Shown piece after piece: positions 1-7,786 of a stretch of DNA of 18,540 nt; position 1 is the stretch's first letter, and every line of letters begins with the position of its first letter. The notes below the pieces were generated by a model. The model was not told where the DNA came from. It made no database searches and saw only the letters and a program-made list of their open reading frames with translations. Origin of the DNA: CAZBQG01 sp964493945 (GTDB lineage: Bacteria; Pseudomonadota; Alphaproteobacteria; Rhodospirillales; UBA2165). The position numbers and the translations under genes are program-made. The stretch spans positions 1-18,540 of the forward strand of contig CAZBQG010000062.1 in assembly GCA_964493945.1 (NCBI GenBank), in the 5' to 3' direction.

Positions 1-50
1 AAAAGCATCATCAAGTGAAATCCTGAATGAATAATTAATGGGTCCTGAGC

Positions 51-2588
51 CTAGAACAGCCGCAGAAGCCGATCAATATAATCGCGCTCAAGGCCGGGGC
101 GCCAGGGCTCGCCGGCCCGGCGGCGCAGCTCCTTGAGGATTTCGCGGGCCCTTTGCATTTCCGCCGCACCGGGGATTTTGACGCCGCCGGTGCTGGTGCC
201 CTTGGCACCTTCCTCCTGGCTGCGCCCGAAGGGATCGCGGTTGCCGGGGCGCAACCCCCTGAGGCGGCGCCCGCCCATAAAGCCGAAGCCACGCCGCCCA
301 AACTCCCGGCCGAACCGGTTGCCGCGCCCGAACCGCTGAGCCATCATGCGCGACGCCGAGCGGGACCCTTTACGCAGCGCCTCCAGGGCGCGGGCCTGGG
401 GGCCGACCGAATCGCCCGGCCGGTTGCCTTTCAGCGCCTTGCCCGATTGGCGCATTTCCCCCTCGGCCTTATCCAGATTGGGCGGCACCTTGCCCAGCAG
501 TTCGGAAAAACGGCGCATGAGATCGCCCAGCTTGCGGCGGATGGCTTCCTGTTCTTTGGTGGCTTTACCCGAAGCGCCCTTTTGTTTTCCTTCTTTACCT
601 TCGCTTTTGCCCTGCCCCTGGTTTTCGGCTTTCTTTTCCGCCTCTTGCTGGCGGCGGAAGGTCTCGTCCAGAAGCTTTTGCTGGCGGCGTATGATTTCGC
701 CCATCTCGCGCATGGAGCGCCTGGCCTGGCGGCCCTCCTTGCTCATCCGTCCACCGCCGCGCCGGGCCATACCGCGCCTGAGATTGTCCAGCATGCGCTG
801 GAACTCGGCCATCAATTGGCGCGCCGCCTCGGTCGATCCCTGGCGTATCAGTTCCCGTGCCCGGTCCAGCATGCTCTGCAAATCCTTGCGGTCCATCAGA
901 TTAGCCTGGGGATCAAGGGGCATCAATTGGCCACGGCGCTGCAATTCGCGGCTTAGGGATTGTATGAATTTGTTAAAGGCTGTTTGCAGCTCGCGCATCA
1001 AACGTTCGAGTTTTTTTGCGTCCGCCCAATTGCGCAGGGCTTCGTTAAATCTCCTTTGGGCGGCGCGGAGATCCTCGCTGGCCTGGGCCGTCTGCCCATC
1101 CTCGATGTCCAGCGCCGTGTCCCAAAGCAGTTTTTGCACGCCTGCCACCTGTTTGCCGGTCTTCGCCCGCATCAGCCTGCCGCGGCCTATCCGGAGAGAT
1201 AGATAAACACCCGTATCATTCTCAAAAAACTGGGGCCGTCCGGCAATATTATCCAGCTCCAGGGCGGCCAGGGTGCGGCTCCTCTCGGTCGTCTCCAGAC
1301 CCCGGCGCAGATCAATCAACTGGCGGGCAACGGGATGGGAAAAGCGCCGCTCGGGCAGGACGGCGAACTCCTCGACGCTGAGCCCTACCTGGCCAAGTTC
1401 ATCCGTCGCGCGAAGCTGAATTTGGACCGGCAGCCCGGCCCAGACATGGGCCGTCAAGTCATGACTGGAGGCGCGCTTTATTTTCTTCCTCTGGCTGGCG
1501 GGAAGCGGCAGGCGCAGTTTGATCCGGTTCAGTCCGCCGGGGATGGCTTTGCCGTCGATGCGGCGGATGATGGCGGTGACCCGTTTGACGCCGTAATCAT
1601 CGCCCGCCTCAAAGGGCAGACGCAGGCGCTGCCGCCGTGTGCCGCCGGGGGCCTTGGTGAACTCAACACTGGGCTTGGCATCGGCCAATATGGTCAAGGG
1701 CCAGGATGCGATCTGGCGGCCGTTTTGCTGGACCGACAGACGCTTACCGGCGGGCAGTTTCATTTCCAAATGATGGCTGCCGGCTTCCATGGGTTTCATG
1801 ACGAAGGCCTTGTCATCGACCAGCAAGCTGGCCCGGCCCGGCCCGCCATCGACCTGGGCCGTGACGGTGCTGCCCACCGGCACCATCAGCTTGCCACCCT
1901 TGGGCGTGGTGGATTTGGCGGCCAGGGCAGTCCCCGGTTCTTGCGACCCGGCCTTCAGAAAAAGCGGCGGCAGACCCGCATAGGGCGGCGGATTGATCCA
2001 GATATCGATGCTCGCCGTCTCACCAAACATGCCACCCGAAAGGGCCGGCACCAGGGCCGTCGCGATGCGCCTGGGCGCATCCCAACCGGCGGCCACCAAC
2101 CCCGCCGCCAAAACCAGAACCAGGGCCACCCGAAGGGCCAGGGGATCACGTTTATGGAGGCCGGGCGCCGGGGCTTTAAGCCGCAACCGGTCCGCTGCCT
2201 CCGCCATCCTTTCGCGGTGCGCCCGCCAGATGGCCAGACTGGCGGCATTCTCCGTGCCCACCGCCAGCTCGTCTTCCAGCGCACCCAAGGGCCGATGGGC
2301 CAACCCGCTGTCGGTTTCGATGCGGTGGCGGGCCTCGGACCGTCTAATTATTTGCAATTCGCCGGCGGCCCGGCGCAGGGCGTAGATCAAAAGTCCGGCG
2401 AATACCACGAGGGCCGCCAAATGAAGCCAGCCGGGCAGCAGATTGAAAATTTTGAACAAGGCAGCGGCGATGAACAGGCCCGCAACGCCCATGGCCGGCC
2501 ACAGGGCAGGCCACAGTTTTTCCCAAAACAGATTGGCCCGGGCCAACTGGATGAAGAAATCGAAGAACCGTCCGCGTCCGAATTTCAT
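51..2588 (-). CDS. TIGR02302/DUF4175 family membrane protein
   Basis: This 845-residue protein matches the alphaproteobacterial TIGR02302 (DUF4175) family, whose biochemical function is unknown. Two hydrophobic segments lie near residues 27-49 and 52-72, and a third near 150-168. A long, probably periplasmic part follows. The segment around residues 600-740 is rich in Arg, Glu, Gln and Lys and looks alpha-helical or coiled-coil. A Gly/Arg/Phe-rich low-complexity stretch near 760-800 precedes a conserved-looking C-terminal tail ending in a Leu-rich helix. The ATG at 2588 has an AAGGAAAG Shine-Dalgarno about 4 nt upstream. The gene starts 54 bp after lysA on the same strand and probably ends the argH-lptM-lysA operon. 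Having this gene beside lysA is a common alphaproteobacterial arrangement. No terminator is visible in the 50 bp beyond its stop. The family call is confident; the role is not known. Confidence 0.88.
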   Translation of the reverse strand: MKFGRGRFFDFFIQLARANLFWEKLWPALWPAMGVAGLFIAAALFKIFNLLPGWLHLAALVVFAGLLIYALRRAAGELQIIRRSEARHRIETDSGLAHRPLGALEDELAVGTENAASLAIWRAHRERMAEAADRLRLKAPAPGLHKRDPLALRVALVLVLAAGLVAAGWDAPRRIATALVPALSGGMFGETASIDIWINPPPYAGLPPLFLKAGSQEPGTALAAKSTTPKGGKLMVPVGSTVTAQVDGGPGRASLLVDDKAFVMKPMEAGSHHLEMKLPAGKRLSVQQNGRQIASWPLTILADAKPSVEFTKAPGGTRRQRLRLPFEAGDDYGVKRVTAIIRRIDGKAIPGGLNRIKLRLPLPASQRKKIKRASSHDLTAHVWAGLPVQIQLRATDELGQVGLSVEEFAVLPERRFSHPVARQLIDLRRGLETTERSRTLAALELDNIAGRPQFFENDTGVYLSLRIGRGRLMRAKTGKQVAGVQKLLWDTALDIEDGQTAQASEDLRAAQRRFNEALRNWADAKKLERLMRELQTAFNKFIQSLSRELQRRGQLMPLDPQANLMDRKDLQSMLDRARELIRQGSTEAARQLMAEFQRMLDNLRRGMARRGGGRMSKEGRQARRSMREMGEIIRRQQKLLDETFRRQQEAEKKAENQGQGKSEGKEGKQKGASGKATKEQEAIRRKLGDLMRRFSELLGKVPPNLDKAEGEMRQSGKALKGNRPGDSVGPQARALEALRKGSRSASRMMAQRFGRGNRFGREFGRRGFGFMGGRRLRGLRPGNRDPFGRSQEEGAKGTSTGGVKIPGAAEMQRAREILKELRRRAGEPWRPGLERDYIDRLLRLF

Positions 2589-2642
2589 ATACTTTCCTTG
2601 GGGCCTTCCCTGCCCATCGGAACATCTCGTCCAACCGGTTCC

Positions 2643-3920
2643 CTAGCCCGGCGCCATCCAATCAGGCAGCACCTCATGGGCCAGAAACTCCTCTACTTCC
2701 ACCCGCCGGCGCACGATGGCGAAGGCATCGCCCGATACCAGAACCTCCGGCACCAGTGCCCGGCCATTATAGGTAGACGCCATAACCGCGCCATAGGCGC
2801 CCGCCGTGCGGACGGCCAGAAGGTCTCCCTCCTCCATGGGTGGCAGGGATACCCCCAGGCCGAAACGGTCTCCAGTTTCACATATGGGACCTACAACATC
2901 CAGTATTTCCGCGCTCGCGCCGGGTAACGGTTGGGTGACCGGGACGATTTCGTGGCTTGCATCGTAAAGGGAAGGACGCAGCAGATCGTTCATGGCGGCA
3001 TCGATGATGGCGAATCGCCGGTTGCCGCTTTCCTTCAGATAGATCACCCGGGTCACCAGAATGCCCGCATTACCGACGATCAGGCGGCCCGGTTCGAACA
3101 ATAACCGGCAACCCAGATCGCCCAGCAATTCACCCACAAGGGCGCCATATTGGGCGGGCCTTGGCGCTGGGTTCTGATTTTCGATTTCATAGGGAATGCC
3201 CAAACCGCCGCCCAAATCGAGATGGCTGATCTCATGGCCCTGGGCGCGCAACTCCGCCACCAGATCACGCAGGCGCAAAAAAGAAAGCCGGAAGGGCTCC
3301 AGATCGGTCAATTGGGAGCCGATATGCTGGGCCAGGCCGCCCAGGGCGATATTGGACATGGCGGCGGCACGCCGGCAAACCTCGCCCGCCCGGTTCCATT
3401 CGATACCGAATTTATCCTGACGGCGGCCGGTGGAAATCTTCTCATGGGTCATGGCGTCGATATTGGGATTGATGCGGAGCGCCACGCTTGCCCGGCAGCC
3501 CCGCGCCTGGGCGACCCGTTGCAGGCATTCCAGTTCGGTCTCCGATTCCACATTGATCTGCAATATGCCCGCCGCCAGGGCCTGATCCAATTCATCCGCG
3601 GTCTTGCCGACGCCGGAAAAAACGATTTTTTCGGGCGCCACGCCGGCCTTCAGGGCACGCCGCATTTCGCCCGCCGAAACCACATCGGCTCCCGCCCCCA
3701 GACGGGCCAGCGTACCGATCACGGCCAGATTGGAATTGGCCTTGACGGCGTAGCAGATCAGACTATCCAGCCCGGCCAGTGCGTCCTCGAACACCTTGTA
3801 ATGATGGGTGAGGGTCTCGCTGGAGTAGCAATAAAAGGGCGTGCCCACTTCTTCCGCCAAAGCGGCGAGCCCGACCCCTTCGGCGGCCAAGGCGCCGTTG
3901 CGGTATGCGAAATGATCCAT
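2643..3920 (-). CDS. lysA: Diaminopimelate decarboxylase
   Basis: LysA is a cytoplasmic PLP enzyme that decarboxylates meso-diaminopimelate to L-lysine, the last step of the DAP pathway. The 425-residue length is normal for the family. The PLP lysine is K60 in YAVKANSN. Other fold-type III landmarks follow in order: HIGSQ, the phosphate-binding GGGLGIPY, EPGR, the active-site GPICETGD, and YGAVMASTYNGR near the C-terminus, which holds the tyrosine contributed to the dimer active site. The ATG at 3920 lies 24 nt after the lptM-like stop. Its ribosome binding site is weak, so translation may depend on coupling to the upstream genes. It sits in a minus-strand operon behind argH and the small lipoprotein. 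Nothing about the gene looks damaged. Confidence 0.97.
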   Translation of the reverse strand: MDHFAYRNGALAAEGVGLAALAEEVGTPFYCYSSETLTHHYKVFEDALAGLDSLICYAVKANSNLAVIGTLARLGAGADVVSAGEMRRALKAGVAPEKIVFSGVGKTADELDQALAAGILQINVESETELECLQRVAQARGCRASVALRINPNIDAMTHEKISTGRRQDKFGIEWNRAGEVCRRAAAMSNIALGGLAQHIGSQLTDLEPFRLSFLRLRDLVAELRAQGHEISHLDLGGGLGIPYEIENQNPAPRPAQYGALVGELLGDLGCRLLFEPGRLIVGNAGILVTRVIYLKESGNRRFAIIDAAMNDLLRPSLYDASHEIVPVTQPLPGASAEILDVVGPICETGDRFGLGVSLPPMEEGDLLAVRTAGAYGAVMASTYNGRALVPEVLVSGDAFAIVRRRVEVEEFLAHEVLPDWMAPG

Positions 3921-3944
3921 TCTGGTGCTCTGACCCAGGCCGGC

Positions 3945-4079
3945 CTATTGGCTCGGATACTTCCTGGGAAAGTCGCTCTTCTGGCCTTCGGGATTCTTCA
4001 GCGAACCTTTCTTGCCGCAGGCCGACAGCACCGGGAGGGCAACCACCAGAATCAACAGGATCAGCAAATGCTTGCGCAA
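3945..4079 (-). CDS. Small LptM-like lipoprotein, TTG start
   Basis: This 44-codon gene lies between argH and lysA. Translation from TTG gives Arg-Lys, then a hydrophobic core, then the lipobox LSAC with the lipidated Cys at residue 21. A CGKKGSLKNPEG segment and a C-terminal FPRKYPSQ tail follow. The Cys-Gly-Lys-Lys-Gly motif right after lipidation is typical of LptM/YifL-type lipoproteins; in enterobacteria LptM helps mature the LptD/E LPS translocon. Such small lipoproteins are commonly found beside lysA. A GAGGAG Shine-Dalgarno formed by the last sense codons of argH sits 9 nt upstream, which fixes the TTG start and implies coupling to argH. Spacing is 6 nt from argH and 24 nt to lysA. 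The lipoprotein nature is clear; an LptM function is inferred from motif and position. Confidence 0.82.
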   Translation of the reverse strand: MRKHLLILLILVVALPVLSACGKKGSLKNPEGQKSDFPRKYPSQ

Positions 4080-4085
4080 GGGAAC

Positions 4086-5504
4086 TTACTCCTCGGTCTT
4101 CAAAAAGCGTTCACGGGCCCGGGTGCAGGCCGCAAGGACATTTTTGGGCGCCGTCCCGCCGAAGCTGGCCCTGGCCGCCAGGGCCCGGTCCATATCCAGA
4201 ATATCAAGCGCATCCTGGGTGATTTCCGGATCCACCCCGCACATGTCTTCCAGGCTCAATTGATCGAGGCGCAGTTTCTTCTCCTCGCCCAATTTGACCA
4301 GACGCCCAACGGCATGGTGCGCCTCGCGAAAGGGCCTGTCCAGAGTTTTCACCATCCAATCGGCCAGATCCACGGCACCCGAATTAGCTTCCAGCGCCGC
4401 ATCCCGCATGGCGTATTCATTAGCGCTCAAACCCCGCACCATGCCTTCCATGGCGGCCAGGCAAAGTTCCAGGCTGTCGGCGGCATCGAACACCGGCTCC
4501 TTGTCTTCCTGCATATCCTTGGAATAGGCCAATGGCAGCCCCTTCATGACCACCAACAGGGTATTCAGCGCGCCGATCACCCGGCCCGTCTTGGCGCGCA
4601 CCAGTTCGGCGGCGTCCGGGTTGCGCTTTTGCGGCAACATGGATGACCCAGTGGACAAATTGTCGGGCAGGCGGATGAAGCCAAAGCCCGTGGAACTCCA
4701 GAGAACCACTTCGTCGGCCAGACGCGACAGATGAACCGCCAACAAAGATGCCAGTGACAAATATTCGATGGCGAAATCCCGGTCCGACACCGCATCCAGG
4801 GAATTGGCCGCTGGCCCATCGAAGCCCAAATCCCGGGCAGTCATCTCGCGGTCGATGGGAAAAGACGTACCGGCCAGCGCGCCCGCACCCAGCGGGTTTT
4901 CATTAAGCCGGCGGCGCGCATCTTTTGCCCGGCTCCCGTCCCGGCCCAGCATCTCCACATAGGCCAACAAATGATGACCCAGGGTCACCGGCTGGGCGGG
5001 CTGCAGATGGGTATAGCCGGGCATGATGGTCGCGGCATGTTCCTGGGCGCGGTCAATCAGCGCTTCTTGCAATGCCTGGATGACACCCATCATGCGGTCC
5101 AGCGCGCCCCGCACCCAAAGGCGGAAATCCGTCGCCACCTGATCGTTCCTGGAGCGCGCCGTATGCAGCCTTCCCGCCGCCTCGCCGATCAGTTCGCCCA
5201 GCCGTGCTTCCACATTCATATGGACATCTTCCAGGGATGGCTTAAATTCGAACTGGCCTGATTCGATTTCCTTGAGGATGGCTTGCAGCCCATTTTGGAT
5301 TGCCTCGCCGTCGGCGGGCGAGATGATATCTTGAGCCACCAGCATGGCACAATGGGCGGTAGACGCGGCAATGTCTTCGGCATAAAGCCGCTGATCAAAT
5401 TCGACCGAGGCGTTGATCCGCTCCATGATCTGGGAGGGCCCCGCTTCGAACCGGCCGCCCCAGATGGCACTTTTTGGGGCTGATTTGTCTGTTTTTTTGG
5501 TCAT
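4086..5504 (-). CDS. argH: Argininosuccinate lyase
   Basis: ArgH cleaves argininosuccinate to arginine and fumarate, the last step of arginine synthesis, in the cytoplasm as a tetramer. The 472 residues contain the superfamily signature GSSMLPQKRNPD with the flexible-loop catalytic serine, HTARSRNDQ, and GYTHLQPAQPVTLGHH with the catalytic histidine region. The frame stays open upstream to 5603, but the start at 5504 (MTKKTDKSAP) is preferred. The family homology begins soon after at IWGGRFEAGPS, an AGG-containing site precedes it, and the longer version would run through the start of the divergent tlpA. The gene leads the argH-lptM-lysA-TIGR02302 operon. Its start codon is only 24 bp from that of tlpA, so its promoter must lie largely inside tlpA coding sequence. 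Confidence 0.96.
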   Translation of the reverse strand: MTKKTDKSAPKSAIWGGRFEAGPSQIMERINASVEFDQRLYAEDIAASTAHCAMLVAQDIISPADGEAIQNGLQAILKEIESGQFEFKPSLEDVHMNVEARLGELIGEAAGRLHTARSRNDQVATDFRLWVRGALDRMMGVIQALQEALIDRAQEHAATIMPGYTHLQPAQPVTLGHHLLAYVEMLGRDGSRAKDARRRLNENPLGAGALAGTSFPIDREMTARDLGFDGPAANSLDAVSDRDFAIEYLSLASLLAVHLSRLADEVVLWSSTGFGFIRLPDNLSTGSSMLPQKRNPDAAELVRAKTGRVIGALNTLLVVMKGLPLAYSKDMQEDKEPVFDAADSLELCLAAMEGMVRGLSANEYAMRDAALEANSGAVDLADWMVKTLDRPFREAHHAVGRLVKLGEEKKLRLDQLSLEDMCGVDPEITQDALDILDMDRALAARASFGGTAPKNVLAACTRARERFLKTEE

Positions 5505-5528
5505 GGACCCCAACCTGGAGACTGGACT

Positions 5529-6125
5529 GTGTGGAAAACCATAATCGGGCTCATCGCCGGCGCAATCGTGATCGCCGTTATTGTGGTCATATCGCGCAAC
5601 CAATCAAGTACAGAACTGGCAGGCGCGGCCGGGCCCACCTGTTCGGAGGCCGCGAAAAATGTCGTCAGCTTCGACCCCATGGCGCCGCCCAAGCCCTTCA
5701 CCGAGGCCCAATTCACGCTTAACGGCAAAACGCCCCGAACCATAGCCCATTACAAGGGCAAGGGCGTTGTGCTTAATTTCTGGGCCACATGGTGCGCGCC
5801 CTGTGTACGCGAAATGCCTTCATTGATGCGACTCGGGGCCAAGGTGGCCAAGGACGGCATCAAAATCGTGCTCCTGTCCCAGGATTTCAAGGGCGCGCCC
5901 GTGGTGAAGAAATTTTTCGATAAGCTCAAACTCACGGATTTCGAGGTGCTGGCGGACAAAAAGGGCGCTATCTTACGCCAAAGCAGTGCCCGGGTTTTGC
6001 CAACCACTTTGCTTATTGATGGCGCCGGCAACGAAGTAGGCCGGGTCACCGGGCCCCTTGAATGGGACGAACCAAATGCCGTTGCCCTGGTCCGGGCATG
6101 TCTTGGTAAAAAGGCGGCTTCGTAA
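5529..6125 (+). CDS. tlpA: TlpA-like membrane-anchored thioredoxin
   Basis: This is a periplasmic thiol:disulfide oxidoreductase of the TlpA/ResA group, usually a reductant in cytochrome c maturation or cytochrome oxidase copper-centre assembly. The 198-residue protein has one N-terminal membrane anchor at residues 4-22. The thioredoxin domain carries the active site NFWATWCAPC with C89 and C92, and the conserved cis-Pro loop VLPTT at P158. An extra Cys at residue 38 just after the anchor may be unpaired. The GTG start at 5529 has a GGAG about 9 nt upstream. The argH-divergent position is common for tlpA in alphaproteobacteria. The GFA gene follows 24 bp downstream, so the two may be co-transcribed. 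Confidence 0.9.
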   Translation: MWKTIIGLIAGAIVIAVIVVISRNQSSTELAGAAGPTCSEAAKNVVSFDPMAPPKPFTEAQFTLNGKTPRTIAHYKGKGVVLNFWATWCAPCVREMPSLMRLGAKVAKDGIKIVLLSQDFKGAPVVKKFFDKLKLTDFEVLADKKGAILRQSSARVLPTTLLIDGAGNEVGRVTGPLEWDEPNAVALVRACLGKKAAS

Positions 6126-6149
6126 AAGAAACAGGGAAAGGGAAACATT

Positions 6150-6560
6150 ATGAGTGGGTTTAAGGGCGGATGTTTGTGCGGAGCGGTTCGCTATGAAGTG
6201 AACGGCGATCCGGTGCGCATGGCCAGATGCCATTGCGACGATTGCCGCCGGGCCACCGGATCAGCCTTCGCCACCAATATCTTCGTCAAGGCCGAGGAAC
6301 TGGTAATCACCCAGGGTGAGACCAAAAGTTTTGAACATACCGCCGACAGCGGCAATACCATGACCAAGGAATTCTGCGCCACCTGCGGCTCGCAGCTGTT
6401 CGGCTTCGGCGCCCGCGCGACGGGCATGAAAAGCGTCAAGGTGGGGAGCATCGACGATGCCGGCTTCGTCAAGCCCGAAATCGAGGTCTTCGTCTCCAAG
6501 GCCCTGCCCTGCTCCCACCTCACCGAAGGCATCGAGCATTTTGAAAAAGGAAGGGGCTGA
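6150..6560 (+). CDS. GFA-fold (CENP-V/GFA) zinc-binding protein
   Basis: This 136-residue protein belongs to the glutathione-dependent formaldehyde-activating (GFA)/CENP-V fold. Members bind structural zinc and sometimes a catalytic zinc and act on glutathione adducts, but most are uncharacterised. All the expected cysteines are visible: C8 and C10 in GGCLCGAVRY, C27, C29 and C32 in RCHCDDCRRATGSAF, and C76 and C79 in EFCATCGSQLFG. The ATG follows a purine-rich AGGGAAAGGGAAA ribosome binding site. The stop is 3 nt before the TauD-type dioxygenase start, so the two are probably one transcription unit behind tlpA. The substrate cannot be read from the sequence. Confidence 0.88.
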   Translation: MSGFKGGCLCGAVRYEVNGDPVRMARCHCDDCRRATGSAFATNIFVKAEELVITQGETKSFEHTADSGNTMTKEFCATCGSQLFGFGARATGMKSVKVGSIDDAGFVKPEIEVFVSKALPCSHLTEGIEHFEKGRG

Positions 6561-6563
6561 ACA

Positions 6564-7412
6564 ATGGTGATCCAGGTCAGCCCCACCTCATCGGCGCTGG
6601 GCGTCAGGGTGACAGGCGTCGATCTTTCCGCCCAGTTGGACAAGCAGGTGATCGAGGAAATTCATCAGGCGTTTTTGAAATATGCCGTGCTGTTTTTTCC
6701 AGATCAGCAAATGACGGCCGACGAACATTGCGCCTTCTCGGCCCATTTCGGCACCCTCAACAGCCACCCCTATGTGGGAGGCGTGATCACCGAACGCCCC
6801 GAAGTGCTGGAAATCCTCAAAGACACCGATGACGTCACCAATTTCGGTGGGCTATGGCATGCCGATCTCACCTTCCTGGAGAAGCCGCCCCTGGGCGCCG
6901 TTCTTTATGCCAAGGAGGTCCCGGAACTGGGCGGCGACACGCTTTGGTCAAACCTGTATTTGGCTTATGAGACCTTGTCGGACGGCATGAAGCAGATGCT
7001 GGACGGACTTGTGGCGGTGCATTCCGCTTTGGGCGTTTACGGCTCGGCCAAGGTCGGCGGGCCCAAGCGCGAAGGCAACGCCTCCATGGATATCGATCAG
7101 CGCGACGATGCGGTCCAGGAGGTGGAGCATCCCTTGGTCCGCACCCACCCCGAAACGGGCCGCAAATGCCTGTTCCTGAGTGGCGGCTATCTCAGGCGTT
7201 TCAAGGATATGACGGAAGAAGAAAGTGCTCCGCTCCATGATTACCTGAAGCGCCACGCCATCCGCGAGGAATTCACCTGCCGCCTCCATTGGGAGCCCGA
7301 CATGGTGGCCATGTGGGACAACCGCTGCACGCTCCATTACCCCCTCAACGATTATCAGGGCCAGCGCCGGCGCATGCACCGGGTGGCGATTAATGGGGAT
7401 AAGCCTTACTGA
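6564..7412 (+). CDS. TauD/TfdA-family Fe(II)/2-oxoglutarate dioxygenase
   Basis: This is a 282-residue non-heme iron dioxygenase that couples 2-oxoglutarate decarboxylation to hydroxylation of a substrate, classically taurine or other sulfonates and aryloxyacids. The facial triad is visible at H99 and D101 in LWHADLTF and H258 in NRCTLHYPLNDY, spaced almost exactly as in E. coli TauD. The 2-oxoglutarate arginines lie in QRRRMHR near residues 268-273, and the protein ends GDKPY. The length is normal. The start has an AAGGAAGGGG ribosome binding site overlapping the end of the GFA gene. The stop overlaps the convergent amidase-like gene by 7 nt. No sulfonate transporter is nearby, so the substrate is open and the name tauD is not assigned. 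Confidence 0.92.
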   Translation: MVIQVSPTSSALGVRVTGVDLSAQLDKQVIEEIHQAFLKYAVLFFPDQQMTADEHCAFSAHFGTLNSHPYVGGVITERPEVLEILKDTDDVTNFGGLWHADLTFLEKPPLGAVLYAKEVPELGGDTLWSNLYLAYETLSDGMKQMLDGLVAVHSALGVYGSAKVGGPKREGNASMDIDQRDDAVQEVEHPLVRTHPETGRKCLFLSGGYLRRFKDMTEEESAPLHDYLKRHAIREEFTCRLHWEPDMVAMWDNRCTLHYPLNDYQGQRRRMHRVAINGDKPY

Positions 7413-7693
7413 CCCAGTTCGGTCTCGGCCATCCAGTGGGCGTAGCCCGTCAGGCGGTAATCTTCGTGGTTGAAGCCCAGAAGCTGCACGCCTTGCGGCA
7501 GGCCGTTCACCGCCAGCAATGGCAGGCTGAGGGCTGGGGCGCCCAAAATTGATGAGGCTTCGTTATAGATGCAATCGCCCACCGGCATGCCTTCGGGCGC
7601 CGGGCGGGGCACGGGCATATGGGACGGACGGGCCAGGCCCGGCGTGGCGCTGATAACAACCAGAAGACAGAAAAAACCGGCGAGAGCACGCAT
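7406..7693 (-). CDS. Short exported protein resembling an amidase C-terminal tail
   Basis: This 95-residue protein begins with a signal-peptide-like segment, MRALAGFFCLLVVISATPGLA, followed by a Pro-rich linker. The rest (about residues 40-90) resembles the extreme C-terminus of amidase-signature enzymes: Asn-x-x-x-Ser-x-Leu-Gly-x-Pro-Ala-x-Ser-Leu-Pro-Leu, then Gly-Leu-Pro-x-Gly-Val-Gln-Leu-Leu-Gly. The catalytic Lys-Ser-cisSer core of that family is absent, so it cannot be an amidase alone. A GAGG lies 6 nt before the ATG, inside a strong palindrome that abuts the start. It may be a relic fused to a secretion signal, or a small secreted protein that evolved from one. It lies downstream of the AOR gene on the same strand and overlaps the dioxygenase stop. 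Whether it is expressed is uncertain. Confidence 0.5.
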   Translation of the reverse strand: MRALAGFFCLLVVISATPGLARPSHMPVPRPAPEGMPVGDCIYNEASSILGAPALSLPLLAVNGLPQGVQLLGFNHEDYRLTGYAHWMAETELGQ

Positions 7694-7725
7694 GACCGCC
7701 TCGTCATTGAATTAACGAAGCGGTC
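7694..7725. repeat. 32-bp imperfect palindrome abutting a start codon
   Basis: Arms GACCGC-C-TCGT (7694-7704) and ACGA-A-GCGGTC (7715-7725) pair over 10 of 11 positions around a 10-nt AT-rich loop, CATTGAATTA. The palindrome directly touches the ATG of the amidase-tail-like gene and contains its putative ribosome binding site. It could be an operator, a translation-blocking hairpin, or part of the termination signal after the AOR gene. No U-tract follows it on the minus strand. Confidence 0.5.
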
Positions 7726-7735
7726 ACTCTAGCCC

Positions 7736-7759
7736 GTGAGCACCAGCGGGTGGGCTCAC
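7736..7759 (-). terminator. Hairpin downstream of the AOR gene, possible terminator
   Basis: GTGAGC (7736-7741) pairs with GCTCAC (7754-7759). The inner CCA/TGG extends the stem to 9 bp with one bulged A and a loop GCGGG. It lies 27 bp beyond the AOR stop on the transcribed strand. There is no T-run, so intrinsic termination is only possible, not established. Confidence 0.35.
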
Positions 7760-7786
7760 AAACACTCACATTTGCGTGGGGCCGGC

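Noticed and set aside
1335..2927. Long plus-strand open frame of 530 codons
   Set aside because: It is antisense to the TIGR02302 gene and the end of lysA, has a Gly/Gln/Arg-rich composition with no family resemblance, and is explained by high GC content.
3150..4646. Plus-strand open frame of 498 codons across lysA, the small lipoprotein and argH
   Set aside because: It crosses three well-supported genes on the other strand and shows no motifs; it is a shadow frame.
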